Assembly (NCBI GenBank): GCA_039707465.1
Contig: CM077658.1
Location: forward strand, 13,956,074-14,020,073
DNA length: 64,000 nucleotides
From: Rhabdophis nuchalis
Taxonomy: Eukaryota > Chordata > Lepidosauria > Squamata > Natricidae
Direction: 5' to 3'
Shown: positions 1-12,162 of the stretch, in pieces
How positions within the stretch are numbered: the first letter of the stretch is position 1
Layout: each line of letters begins with the position of its first letter
The notes under the pieces: generated by a model
Databases searched by the model: none
Told to the model about the DNA's origin: nothing
Seen by the model: only the letters and a program-made list of their open reading frames with translations
Position numbers and translations under genes: made by a program

Positions 1-220
1 TCCAGAGAAATGGGGTTGTGCTGCTTTACCCGGGGGGGGGGGGGCTTAATTTCAGGGGACTCCACAGGAATTGCAGCCATCTTCTGTACGCTCCAAGGCA
101 AGAAGGGAAGGGCGCGACTTGTTTCCTTCTTTATTTTGGAGACGCGCGTTTTATAACCTGTGGTCCGGTTTCTATGCATATAAATAGTATCTTGGGAGTC
201 TGACCGGTTTCTCTTTGGAG

Positions 221-355
221 CAGGGGTCTCCAACCTTTGCAACTTTAAGTCTGAAGGACTTCAGCTCCCAGAATTCTCCAGCCAGCAAAGCTGGCTGGAG
301 AATTCTGGGAGCTGTAGCCCTTCAGACTTAAAGTTGCAAAGGTTGGAGACCCCTG
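221..355. mobile_element. Palindromic hAT MITE, copy A
   Basis: A near-perfect foldback starts CAGGGGTCTCCAACC and ends with its reverse complement. It is flanked by a perfect 8-bp duplication, CTTTGGAG (213-220 and 356-363). It has no coding capacity. Confidence 0.9.
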
Positions 356-363
356 CTTTGGAG

Positions 364-657
364 GACCTCCCTGCCCTACAAAATCCTCTTTCTTGATTTG
401 ATTTATGCCCGTTTCACATAAAGGACTCTGCCTGGGTTACAATCGAATAGATCAAAAGCCATAAAACGCGTAACATCGAATTAAAAAAAAAGATGGCAGC
501 CAAGCTCCATAAAATAACCTTCGACAAAGCCAAGAGAAAAACTCAAATTACAGTTTCTGCAGCCCCGGAGCTGAGCTCAAAAGCAAAAAAAATTAGGGTC
601 TCGTGAAAGGCCAGCAGGACTCACCTAGTCTCAGGTGGAATGCGTTAGGATAATTAT
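364..657. other. Unassigned AT-rich DNA
   Basis: I see no gene or recognisable repeat between the hAT MITE and the LTR-like block, only short A runs (about 481-490). Confidence 0.5.
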
Positions 658-1083
658 GTTGGGTTGACAATATATATAAGCCAGGATTCTTAAAGAGCTT
701 ATGTAACTTTAAGGACTATGTTGAATCTGATTGGCTGTGCTTCCCAGCTCAACCATAAAAGGTAGCTGAGAACACAGTTCATTCCTTTTTGCTTTCCTTT
801 GCTTCCTGTTTGCCACTGAGGAAGAAGCTGAAGACTGACTGAAGAAGTATTGTTTTGCATTACTGTAAGATAACTGTAGTGAAGTTCTGCTTATTGTAAG
901 AGGAGTTAGTATCACTGTTTGGAAGAAGTATTTTCGTTACTACAAAAGTAAAGATTATTTATTTTTTCTACTATCAGTGTTTGATAGTTATTGTGTGCTA
1001 AAAGCAACATATCTCTTTGCTGTCCGGTATATTGCACTATTCCGCTGTTTATTTTCCAACGGGGGTGTTTTTTACCCCTAACA
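658..1083 (+). mobile_element. Possible solo LTR
   Basis: The block begins TGTTGGGTTG and ends CCCCTAACA (TG...CA with short inverted ends). It holds a TATA-like CATAAAAGG near 755 and an A/T-rich polyA-like stretch near 945-965, spaced as in an LTR. I found no target duplication and no internal retroviral genes, so it could be another repeat type. Confidence 0.35.
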
Positions 1084-1109
1084 GAATGGATGTTCCTCAG
1101 GGCAGGGAC

Positions 1110-1711
1110 CTTGATGGGAAAGGACGTTCACCTGAGCTGCGCCAGCTGACACTCAGAGAACGATTCCAGTAGCATGCTGGATCGGGTGAGAGGTGGGCTC
1201 AGACCGGTTCGGCTGAACCGGTAGTACCTTGGCGGCCTGGGTCGCTGGAACCAGCAGTGACCCAGGCCTACCACACACCCCAAACCAGTTTTCCTAAGGG
1301 GGCCGCCATAGTTTCTTTACAACGGCAGCATTCGTTTAACAAAAGAAAGGTTGTAAAATCAGGTCGATTGCATGCATGACTTGCTTTATGAACATGTGGT
1401 CATTAGTCAAGGACTAGCTGTAGAAACAATTAGGGAGAGAGACTCCCATAAATTAACCCCGTCCCAAGCCATGAAAATTCACCACAACGCGAGTAATCTC
1501 TAAACAGAAGCTCCAGCTGCTTCTGAAATTACCGCATACATTCAAGGATCCCCTATAAAATTTGGGTTTGGAATTAGGACCCAATCTGGGTCAGCCACCG
1601 GGACCAGAGGTTTTGCCTTCCAAGCTTTCGGACTCGTGCTGGAGCCCATCGTTGGGGGATTTCTCTCTAGCAGAGTGTGCGCTGTTCTGTCAGACCCAGA
1701 TTGGACCCTAA
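1110..1711. repeat. Unassigned interval with a small foldback at 1579-1711
   Basis: GGACCCAATCTGGGTC at about 1579 is repeated in inverted form as GACCCAGATTGGACCC near 1694-1709, enclosing about 100 bp. It may be a short terminal-inverted-repeat element. The sequence before it holds nothing I recognise. Confidence 0.4.
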
Positions 1712-1797
1712 AACATTATCCTAAAACATGTAGATTTGCCTTCATTTGTTGGATTTAGGAGATCAAAGGGCCATCTGAGAAGGTTTCAACCACAACC

Positions 1798-2330
1798 GTG
1801 TCTCCCTCCCTCCCTCTCTCTCTCTCTCTCTTTCTCTCTCTCCTTCTGTCTGTCTCTTTCTCTCTCTTTCCCTCTCTACCCCCTCTCTCTTTCTCTCTCT
1901 TTCATTTCATTTTCATTTCATTTTATTCGATTTATATACCGCGCCTTCTCCATCGAAATGGACCCAGGGCGGTGCACAGGAAATTAAAACCAATAAATAG
2001 TATACAATACAATAAATATGAATAAAAAGAATTAAATTAAGGGCCTGTGCTAAAATTCCCACTAAAAACCCAGCGTCCATTTACGAATTGGATTTAAGAG
2101 ATCAAAGGGCCATCTGAGAAGGTTTCAACCACAACTGTGTCTCCCACTCTCTCTCTCTTTCTCTCTCTCCTTCTGTCTCTCTCTTTCTCTCTCTTTCCCT
2201 CTCTTCCCCCTCTCTCTTTCTCTCTCTTTCTGTATTTCTTTTCTGCTCTTTTGCTCTCTCTCACCTCTTTCTCTCTCTCTCACACACACATCTCTCTCTG
2301 TATCTCTCTCTCTCCTCCCTCCATTTAAAC
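1798..2330. repeat. Two (CT)n-rich blocks around a LINE-type tail
   Basis: Pyrimidine tracts at 1798-1905 and 2141-2330 share flanking text (GGGCCATCTGAGAAGGTTTC at about 1768 and 2108), so the segment is a direct duplication. Between them, about 1906-1990, is a LINE-tail motif reading ATATACCGCGCCTTCTCC and AGGGCGGTG. Confidence 0.65.
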
Positions 2331-2591
2331 CATTTGTTTCTGTAATCAAGGCCTTTCCTTCACAAACAAACAGCAGACTGAGCCACCTTTTCTGCCAGAA
2401 CTAAGGACTTAACCTCTGAAACAACAGATGAGGCTGAGCCAAAGGAGTAGTAGCAAAAAGACATTCTGCCAATACTTTGGATCAAATCAGAACAATTTGG
2501 TCTTCTCAGAAGCACAGATGTGGTCCTCAGCTGTGCCAAGTGCAAGTGGGGCATTCAGCCAGGGAAACTGGGTGAGGTTTGCATGTGTGTA

Positions 2592-2597
<6 letters not shown>

Positions 2598-2625
<28 letters not shown>
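2598..2625. repeat. (GT)n microsatellite
   Basis: A simple GT dinucleotide run. The surrounding 2340-2880 shows no gene. Confidence 0.9.
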
Positions 2626-2626
<1 letters not shown>

Positions 2627-2901
2627 CAGAGATCTATTTGTATTTATCGGAATGACTGCGCTGCACAATGGCTGTAAGCTACGGAGAGTCACGGGAAATC
2701 ATTGAAACCTTCAAACAATACACAATCCCATCATCTCACCAACAGTCTCAGGGACACCCAGAAGGGATTGGCCTGAGCTCGACATCTTCCAAATGCTTTT
2801 TTAAAGAGCCCGAAGAAAACTTAGCAAGAGTTGGTGGCTGAGGTCCAAAGGTTTGCTTGGGTGCCTTCAAGTCACTGTTGACTTCTGGCAACTGCCTAGA
2901 C

Positions 2902-3483
2902 CAGGGGTCAGCAACCTGTGGCTCTGGAGCCACGTGTGGCTCTTTCATCCCTCTGCTGCGGCTCCCTGTCGCCAGTTGGCGCCACAATTTTGAGAGGACC
3001 TTCCAGTTTGGGGAGGGAAAGCACAGCACGCCAGGAGGAGACTCTATGGTAAGGAGTGGGTTTTCCGGTCGGCTCCACAATTGATAGGGTTTTCGGTTAG
3101 GACAGGTAGAGGAAAGAGGACGCCACACTAGGAGGAGACTCTATGGTGGGGGAACCGGACTTCTGGTCAGCACCAGAATTGAAGGGGGCTTCTAGTTAGG
3201 CTTCCTTTGTGGCTCCAGGTGCTTCCTGCAACCCTCTGCCAGCGAAAACGGAGCTCAAGAGAGCCGCACACGGCCCTCCTGAGCTCTGCTTTTGGCTGCC
3301 ACAACTTCCCTGGCAACCTTCTGCTAGAGAAAACGGAGCTCAGGAGGGTCTCACATGTGGCCTTCCCGAGCTCCATTTTCGCTGGCAGAGGTACCACGGG
3401 CTGGTCCTTCGTTGCTTCCAGGGTGGCCCCACAGGCCAGATCTAAACATCACATGGGCTGGCTCTTGAGTTTGACACCCCTGC
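2902..3483. mobile_element. Composite hAT-like repeat
   Basis: The left end CAGGGGTCAGCAACC with GGCTCTGGAGCC matches the family intact at 39241. The right end, GAGTTTGACACCCCTG, matches the inverted end of the family intact at 35061. The outer 8-mers do not match, so this is two fused or nested hAT fragments. The right half carries repeated blocks around GGAGCTC and CGCTGGCAGAG. Confidence 0.6.
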
Positions 3484-3739
3484 TGTAGGATCGGCTGTCT
3501 AGAGGGCCTGGAGGGGGGGGGGGAATCCAATGTAGCATACATACATTAAAATGCAGTGATATCATGCTGTAATGGGGTCTTCTACATTTGTTGGAAAGTT
3601 CTCCGTTCCAGAGCTCCTCTGTTTCACAAACAAAGTCCCGTCAAGACACCAACACTTATATTTAACTATTTCTGGGTCTGCGGAAATACCCACCCTGAGA
3701 AAATAAAAACTAAGAGCTGGAAGAGACACCTACAACAAC

Positions 3740-4137
3740 AGAAAAAGAAAGGAAGAGAGGAGATGAGAGGAAGAGGAGGGAAGGAAGATACAGGTGAGGA
3801 GAGGAAGATGGAAGGGAGAAGGAGAGAAGGAGAGAGGGTAGGAAGGGGAAGAGAGGAGTAGGAGGAAGGGAAGGGAAGAAGGAAGGGAAAGGAGAGAGGA
3901 AGGAAGAAAGTAGAGAAGGGAGGGAGAGAGAGAAAGGAAGAGAGGAGAGGGGATGAGAGGAAGAGAAAGAGGAGGGAAGGAAGATAGAGACGAGGCGAGG
4001 AAGATGGAAGGCAGAAGGAGAGAGGGTAGGAAGGGGAAGAGAGGAGTAGGAGGAAGGGAAGGGAAGAAGGAAAGGAAAGGAGAGAGGAAGGAAGAACGTA
4101 GAGAAGGGAGGGAGGGAGAAAAGAAAGGGAAAAGAAG
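3740..4137. repeat. Purine (GA)-rich minisatellite-like tract
   Basis: About 400 bp is almost pure A/G on the plus strand. Two roughly 190-bp halves repeat the same order of GAAGAGAGGAG, GGAAGGAAGATA and GGGAGGGAGAG motifs, indicating a segmental tandem duplication. Confidence 0.8.
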
Positions 4138-4318
4138 GTGGTGTCAAAGCAGGTGAGAGATGGTAGACAAAGGAACCCAAATGGTATGTTTATAACCCTG
4201 CAAATGGAAGGACAAACGTATAAGAACGACGAATGTAAAAAAGAATAAGAACGAGGTCAATGTAAACCTAGAATTGTAGAGAGAGAACAAAAACACAAAA
4301 AAAGAAGCCAACACTTAC

Positions 4319-4506
4319 TTCACCTTGGTGAAGACGATGTCCACCTCTGTGCCGGTGACTCCTTTCCCATCGATCACCTTGCAATCTTTACACAGCTTGG
4401 CCCAGTTCTTGCCATTCATTTCCTGCCCCGTGGCTTTGGTGTCTCCATAGATGGCAAATTTCCGGAAGCTTTCCTGCAAGGACTCCATGTCTGTGCTCTG
4501 TGCCAT
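4319..4506 (-). CDS. TPPP3: TPPP3 first coding exon (partial gene)
   Basis: This exon encodes the N-terminal 62 residues of tubulin polymerization-promoting protein family member 3, plus two bases of the next codon. TPPP-family proteins bind tubulin and promote microtubule bundling in the cytoplasm. The ATG at 4506 sits in a good Kozak context (ACCATGG). The frame contains the family signatures [28 protein letters not shown] and VDIVFTKV, close to vertebrate TPPP3. The exon ends at a consensus donor (GTAAGT, 4318-4313) in phase 2, and an acceptor-like AG lies about 9 bases upstream of the ATG, so the 5' UTR is probably split. Family proteins are about 176 residues long, so roughly two thirds is missing. 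I found no matching exon between 1 and 4318, so the rest should lie left of the window. TPPP3 is chosen over TPPP and TPPP2 from the sequence and from its neighbour ZDHHC1. Confidence 0.93.
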
Positions 4507-4707
4507 GGTGCCCTTCGAAAACACAGGAACAGGCTGAGGTTGAGATCCAGATTGGAGATAGGCGATATGAACTAACATCCAGAATATTGGGAGGGAGGTT
4601 CAACCCAATTCCCTCCAGGTGCTTATGGTCTTCGGTTCCACCCCACTTGGGCCTAAAGGCCAGGATAAGGCAACCTTGAGTCACAGGCTAGGTTGGGTTA
4701 AGACTTA

Positions 4708-5049
4708 AGGTAAAGGTAATGGCTCCCCTCGCACAGCTGTGCTAGTCATTCCCGACTCTAGGGGGCAGTGCTCATCTCTGTTTCAAAGCTGAAGAGCCAG
4801 CGCTGTCCGAAGACGTCTCTGTGATCATGTGGCCGGCATGACTCAACATCGAAGACGCACAGAACACTGTTACCTTCAAAGGTGGTTCCTATTTTTCTAC
4901 TTGCATTTTTTGCATGCTTTCGAACTGCTAGGTTGACAGAAGCTGGGACAAGTAGCGGGAGCTCACTCCATTACACGGTGCTAGGGATTCGAACCGCCAA
5001 ACTGCCGACCTTTCTGATCGACAAGCCCAGCATTTTAGCCACTGCATCG
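4708..5049 (-). mobile_element. tRNA-derived SINE (Sauria type)
   Basis: A full-length minus copy. The right part holds the tRNA-like head with a B box (GGTTCGAA when reversed). The left part is the conserved tail ending GGTAAAGG on this strand. It lies just upstream of the TPPP3 exon. Confidence 0.85.
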
Positions 5050-5497
5050 GAAACCACTAGCATGCATACCTTTACTTATATAATTATTGAAAAGTTAAAC
5101 GGGAACAATATCAAAACACGGACATTTCTTCTAATCCATAGGAACCCAAGACAATGAAGAAGAAAATATTTTGTCCACAGGGGCCGAGGACATTGTGCAA
5201 GCTGTAATCCAAGGTCTCCAGGAAGCCTAGACTGGATGCAGATTTCCTAAAACCCCTCTGATGTTACCTCCTCCCTCCTCTCGGAGGCTTTCTTCAAACC
5301 AGGTTATGTAACTGCTGTTCTGCAAAATGTTTGAGGGAATGGAATCCAGATGCACCATGCTAAAAGTCCATTAGTCAATCCTTTATTTGTTTCATTTCAG
5401 AGGTCAACAGTAGGGAATTATGAAATCCCCAAATTAGCAGAAGGTTACAATCCTCTTTAGGAGGATCTTCCAAGAGCAATTCATGGTAGATATCTAG

Positions 5498-5603
<106 letters not shown>

Positions 5604-6039
5604 TTGGGTTATCTGCAGCAATTGCAATTTATTTCACTGAAATCCAGCTCAACAGAAACGGTGTGCATTTGAATAATTAGTTACCCAAATAGCTAATTAT
5701 TAGTTGCGATAACAAATAACTGTTAAGTTGAGGATCTCAGAAATATGATCTAAGGATAGCTGGAGGGCTTTCTGATTATGCGCTAATTCTATTGGATCAG
5801 GCTTGATCCTGGTGCCAAGAACAATATCGGATGGACAATTGGAGGTTTTGTGCATATGAAAACGCCCAACGTTAATCAATCTTAGACAACAAAACACAGT
5901 TTCTTATCAGAGCCCGAGAAATATTATTTACTGCCCCTATTTAATGTAAATCCTGCTGGTCCCTTGCCTTACATATCGCCATTAAAAAGAATCCCCATCA
6001 CCTTAGGAAGTCTGTCTTGCCGTTCGAATGGTTTTATAA

Positions 6040-6245
6040 TACAATAATACAATAGCAGAGTTGGAAGGGACCTTGTAGGTCTTCTAGTCCAACCCCCTGC
6101 ATGGGCAGGAACCTTATACCATTTCAGACAAATGGCTGTCTAACATCTTTTTAAAGACTTCCAGGGTTGGGGCATTCACAACTGCTGTTTTGTTAGGAAG
6201 TTATTCTTTATGTTTAACCTAATTCTGCTTCCTTCTCATTTCCAC
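6040..6245 (-). mobile_element. CR1-like LINE 3' end
   Basis: It contains the hallmark GAGTTGGAAGGGACCTTG and GTCCAACCCCCTGC, which are reversed CR1 3'-end sequence. It is 5'-truncated. From 6250 to 7220 I see only AT-rich unassigned DNA. Confidence 0.8.
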
Positions 6246-7220
6246 CCTCGAAGCGCAAAGCAAGGAAATGCAGTTCTGTTCCAAGTTGTTATATAAAGAG
6301 CAATCAGAAACAGAATGAGTAATAAGCACAACAAGGCAGAAATTATTCAAAAATGTTCATCGGGACTAGATTGCAAAGTTGCTTCTTATGGCAAATTGCA
6401 CATGATTTCTTCTGCAGAAGAATGGCAAATTACCTTATTCTGCTGTCCAAAATCACCATCCATTTGAATTTGGAAACCAATTTTTAATTATAATTCTGTA
6501 TACAATGTTTAGGATTCTTCTAACATCAGAGCCTAACCCTTAGATTTCGATTTGCTAAATATATTTTTAGACAGAAATTATTATTACCCCTCTTTTGATT
6601 TATAATTTATATCAGACCAATGATCGTCTTCTATAATTGCACATTAGCTTTTATTTTAACAATGGTTTAAAGCTTTTAAACGGTAGAAGGTACTTAAATG
6701 CATAGGGCAAAATCCATGTTATATCGAAATTGTTATTCCAGGTCATTCAGTTTTATAATGCTTGTGATCCTCTCTTCTATTTATTTATGTTTCCTTCTGC
6801 TTCTCTTTCTCAGTAATGTCAGTTCTTTAAGTACCAATTAAAATAAAAACATAACCTATAATGTTTATAACCTATAATTAGGCTAAAGAGGTAAGATATG
6901 GTAAAAACCATAAACAATACAAACACACCATTGTAAAAAAAAAAAAACCAGCAACAATCTAATATGGGACTGAAAAAGAGGCAACCTGGAATGCCTCTAC
7001 AATAGAAATTGTGTGGCATTGACTCAAAAAAAGAAAAAAAAGAAATTGACTCAATGGATACAGCCAAGTCAGAAATTGTGTAAGCCTCAAACGTTTGTGC
7101 TTCCACTCTATGTAGGAAAACCACCATATAATAATGAATGGATGTTTCTCAGATATTTACTATGATGCAAAAGCGACTTTAAATTCTGGACTGAAGAGCC
7201 ACATCTGGTGCTGATTTGGG

Positions 7221-7223
<3 letters not shown>

Positions 7224-7255
<32 letters not shown>
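7224..7255. repeat. (GT)n microsatellite
   Basis: A GT run next to the tetranucleotide array, followed by a short GA-rich link. Confidence 0.9.
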
Positions 7256-7259
<4 letters not shown>

Positions 7260-7283
7260 AGAGAGAGAGGGAGGAAGGGAGGG

Positions 7284-7959
<676 letters not shown>

Positions 7960-8987
7960 CTCAGTGCTCAGGAGAAAAGCCCCCCCAGGGTCTCCATGGG
8001 CCACCTCCTTTACCAAAACAAAAGACCCAAAGAAAATTCCAGAATTGCCACTTCGCTCTGAACGCCCCCAAGAGCCACACCTCCTTCTGTCCTGCTTAAC
8101 GGCCACACGAGTAATTTCATTCTCGCTTCTGGTCCCCCACATTGGATGTCAAGAATTCTCTTACACAACGGTCAACCTATTAGCTGAGCAAGCAGGTGTC
8201 AGTCTCCCCGAGAGGGAGGGCCGGGGCCAAGTCCACTCCAGAGTTACGCCCAGGGTCAGCTTAGGTGAAGGACTGTTTTCTTGCTGAGTCCTGGCCGAAG
8301 CTCTCTCCTCTGGCTCTCCTGAGACTTTGGGCAACTGGTAGTGGCGTAACAAGGGGTCTCCCCTCACCCCCAATTCTTGCCGCTTACCCAAAGGGAGACC
8401 AATGATCTAAGTGAGCTTAAAAATAAAACTTTTGGCAGGGAAAAAAAGGCATTATATAAGGAACAGGTAGCTACCTTGCTTCATGTCCCAGATCTGTAGC
8501 GTCCCTCAGCCCAACCGTAGAGCCAGAAGGAAGCAGGAAGGAAGGCAATCCAAGGTACTAGTCCCTTTGCAATATCTCTGCTCTGGGTCACGCTGCCCAC
8601 AGCTCCTCCTGAGCCCTCTGCCCTTAGTAACCCTGCGCTTCCCCTGTTAGGGCACCAGCCAACCTGGGCTTTTGCCAGCTCCCCAGACCATAGTTACAAG
8701 CCCTGACATTAAACAAAAACAGACGTGTGCGTTTGGCTGTTGGTGTGGCCAGAGTTTGTGTTGCCGGGCGACGGTTGCTATGGGTGGGTTGTGATCTTTG
8801 GATGCTGTTGCAAGCAGGGAAGATGGGGGGGGGGGGGTTGTTGTCCTGAACTCTGCAAAAAAGAGACACGTGCGAGCGTGTGTGACAGGAGAAGTGTTTA
8901 TGCGTTCATTCTTATCTCAGCTTCCCCACCGGCTCCAAGGCTTGGGAGAGAGAAGATTGTGAAAGGCTAACACGGATGAACCAAGAG

Positions 8988-8994
<7 letters not shown>
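7960..8994. other. Unassigned unique-looking DNA
   Basis: I recognise no conserved exon. A poly-G run sits at about 8826-8838. Several splice-like motifs occur, but no protein similarity. Confidence 0.4.

Positions 8995-9024
<30 letters not shown>
8995..9024. repeat. (CA)n microsatellite
   Basis: A perfect CA dinucleotide run. 9025-9535 is otherwise unassigned. Confidence 0.9.
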
Positions 9025-9026
<2 letters not shown>

Positions 9027-9537
9027 AGGCACAAAGGCAACAGATGCGGAATGGCTACACTGCCCACTTAGGCAGATAAACGCCGCACGAATTCTGGCTG
9101 AACCAAACTCGGACCTAGATTCCGTAAAGATCTCTGGCGTCTCTTTATGCGCGCAGACTCTGGCGAGGGGCAGCATCGATGGATTGATTTTTAAAAATTG
9201 ACAGAGCCCCCCCGTCTTCCAACCAATCCTGGGTATCTCCCAGTCAAAAATGTTTGAATTTTTATTCGACTGCGAAGAGGTCGGAATGCACGGAGCGGAC
9301 GCATGTTTGAATGCGCGTTCAAATGCGCGCTTGAGCACTTTGCAGTGCCATGAAAGAAATCAGTGGTTTCCAACAACAGACAAGCTAAAAAAAAAAACCA
9401 GACAAATTATAAAGATACAAGATAAAAAGTATTTTCGCTCACACAACATATTAAGTGTGAAGAGGAGATGCATGCGTGAGTTTGTGTGGCATGTCTGTTT
9501 GTGCATGAATTCCCTAAATATTGAAGGACTTAACAGA

Positions 9538-9690
9538 TAACAGATTACCAGAGTTGGAAAGGACCTTGCAGGTCATGTAGTCCAACCCCCTGCCCAAGCA
9601 GGAGACCCTACATCTGCCTCTATCTAGGAGTGAACTCACAACCTCCTGATTGGGAGATGAGAGCTCCACCTCTAGGTCACAGCAGCAGGT
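9538..9690 (-). mobile_element. CR1-like LINE 3' fragment
   Basis: CAGAGTTGGAAAGGACCTTG and TAGTCCAACCCCCTGCCC identify the reversed CR1 3' end. The distal half has diverged. Confidence 0.7.
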
Positions 9691-10300
9691 ATTTTTACAG
9701 TTTATATTGTTTTATTGTTCTTAGTATGATGTAATTGCTTATTAGTATCCTATGACTATCAATAAGAGTTATTTATTTTTTCTTTCACTGAAAGCATGTG
9801 CACCAAAGACAAATTCCTTGTGTGTCCAATCACACTTGGCCAATATAGAATTCTATTCTCTGCTCTGCTATTCTGCTTCTATTTCTATTCTTTATTCCAA
9901 TATTCTATTCTATTCTATTCTATTCTATTCCATTCCTATTTTCTCTACTCTACTTTATATTCTATTGCAGTCTATTTCATTCCACTCCATTCCATTCTAT
10001 TCTTTACTCTATTCTTCATTCTATTCTGTTCTGTTCTGCATATTCTCTATTCTATTTCTATTTCTATTCTATTCTCTGCTCTGCTATTCTGCTTCTATTT
10101 CTATTCTATTTCTATTCTTTATTCCAATAATCTATTCTATTCCATTCCTATTCTATTTTACTCTACTCTACTTTATATTCTATTGCAGTCTATTTCATTC
10201 CACTCCATTCCATTCCCTGTTCTCTACACTATTCTTCATTCTATTCTGTTCTGTTCTACATATTCTCTATTTCTATTTCTATTTCATTCCATTCTATCCC
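9691..10300 (+). repeat. CR1-L3 'Snake1'-like tail with (AATAG)n array
   Basis: GCACCAAAGACAAATTCCTT and CCAATCACACTTGGCCAAT (about 9798-9848) form a LINE 3' tail motif that recurs at 37780 and 56617. It runs directly into about 440 bp of TATTC-type pentanucleotides (AATAG on the other strand). A block of about 220 bp inside the array is duplicated (compare 9850-10040 with 10060-10275). Confidence 0.8.
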
Positions 10301-11241
10301 CAAACTGATGATTGCACTAGAAACAGTAAATCAGCTACATTATAGATTGTGGCTCCTAGTTATTGTCTTCCTTTTCTCTCCTTCCTTTTCTCCATTGCTC
10401 AAGGTGTTGACTCAAGCCCTGTTCACGTACAAGCAGGATTCTTTCATCAGATTGCCTAATTCACACCATTGGGCTAGTTGCTTGTTTTCTTGGATACATA
10501 AACAAACATGCAGTGACAGGGCTTCCCCACCCAATAGACTAACTCATTTCAGACATCGGACCAAGCCCAATGTTTGCACTAACTATCATGTCACAAAGTA
10601 TCCAAACCACATTTCAGATTCCAAAGAGGGATCAAAAACAAGCCACAGTTAAGAAGAGCTCAATATTGGCTTTCATTTGTATCTCGGCTGGCATTCATTT
10701 CTCCTTCGACTATGCAGTCATTTCATTGTATTTGCAAAATTATAACTGCATAATTTTGCATTTGCAAAATGAAGACATTTCTGGGCTTTAGTTCATCAAA
10801 GCAAGCCATAGTTAGTAGTAAACTAAAGCTTAAAATCTCGCGTGGAATGGTGGTTTCAAATTCTAATTTGTTAAGTGGTCACTAAAGTTTTGAATCTTTT
10901 GGCTGGATTTTGTTTGATTGATTGATTGATTTTTGACCTGCAATGCTGGTCTTCTGAAGGCCTTCTAAAATGTGTTGCAACAAATGATAGACTTAGCCCT
11001 AGTTGACTTCTCCAACTTGAGGGAAGATTGATAGTGGCTGCTGTTGTTTTTAAAATTTAGCTTTATTTAACTGTTGTACAGTATTTACAATTTTAACTTG
11101 CTGTGACCTGCCCACTGGCTTCCTTTCAATTGGGCAGGCTACGAGAATTAACCAACACATTGGCTTTTACGTGGGAACTGTGCTTTTTTGGGCTAGTCAT
11201 TCTCCAACCTCAGATACAATTTTTTTCAATGTCCCCTAGAC
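10301..11241. other. Unassigned AT-rich DNA
   Basis: There is no gene signal. A short GATT run occurs at about 10915-10930. Confidence 0.4.
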
Positions 11242-11376
11242 CAGGGGTCTCCAAACTTTGCAACTTTAAGTCTGAAGGACTTCAGCTCCCAGACTTCTCC
11301 AGCCAGCTTTGCTGGCTGGAGAAATCTGGGAGCTGAAGTCCTTCAGACTTAAAGTTGCAAAGGTTGGAGACCCCTG
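11242..11376. mobile_element. Palindromic hAT MITE, copy B
   Basis: Same family as copy A. The flanking 8-mers CCCTAGAC and CCCTAGAG match at 7 of 8 positions. Confidence 0.88.
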
Positions 11377-11858
11377 CCCTAGAGGGCCAAAAAATTGGCA
11401 GTATGCTTTTTTCTCTTTTGGGAAAGAAACACACCTGTAATTTACAGCTTAAAATAAGCTTCATGTCGTTTTAACAAGCGAAGGGGGTGGGGGAACAGCC
11501 TCTAAAAAACTCCACCTGCGCATATGCAGAAAAGGAAAAGTACATTTTGGTTGAAGCCGCATGCATTTTGCAGGACTGCCTTACTCCCTGGGCCTCTCCA
11601 AAGATACTAAGTACTGTAGATAGATATTTGTGTGTGCGGAGTTGTATAACTGCAGAATAAACTGACACGAGAGATAAAGCTGTCATTAAAACCTAGAAAA
11701 GAACTCAAAGCATCTTTTTTTTTAAATCCAGAATTTTCTATGCTTGATCATGGGAGTGTTTACTTTTTAGATTTTCTATGTTTATGTCTCTGTAAGCTGC
11801 CCAGAACCATAACCATAACTATAACCATGTACAATTATACAATAAATACTTATATGCT
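11377..11858. other. Unassigned DNA
   Basis: I see no gene or named repeat apart from a short T run near 11715. Confidence 0.4.
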
Positions 11859-12063
11859 TTCTCTCTCTCTTCATCCCTTCTCCTTCCTCCCCATCTCTCT
11901 TCCTCCCTCCCTCCTCTCCATGCCTCTTCCTCTCTCCCTTCCCTCCCTCTCTCCTCTCTTCCTCCCTCCCTCTTCTCCTCTTCCTCTCTCCCTCCTCTCT
12001 CTTCTTCCCTCCCTCCTTTCTCTTTCTCCCTCTTTCCACTCTCTTCCTCCCTCCCTCCCTCCC

Positions 12064-12126
<63 letters not shown>

Positions 12127-12162
12127 TCCTTCCCTCCTCTCTCTCTCCCTCCCTCTCTCCCT
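11859..12162. repeat. Pyrimidine tract with (CT)n core
   Basis: CTCCCTCC-rich sequence with a perfect CT run at about 12069-12122. Confidence 0.9.

Noticed and set aside
1081..1170. Short ATG frame after the possible LTR (MDVPQGRDLDGKG)
   Set aside because: It stops after about 28 codons and shows no recognisable similarity.
3710..4180. 156-codon Ser/Pro/Phe/Leu-rich minus frame
   Set aside because: It is a translation of the purine tract.
1..4318. Remaining TPPP3 exons
   Set aside because: I searched the minus strand for the conserved FKKAL, EEAFD and SGYV-type segments and saw none; they should lie outside the window.
9752..10345. 197-codon Ser/Phe/Tyr-rich frame
   Set aside because: It is a translation of the AATAG pentanucleotide array, where a 5-bp period yields open frames.
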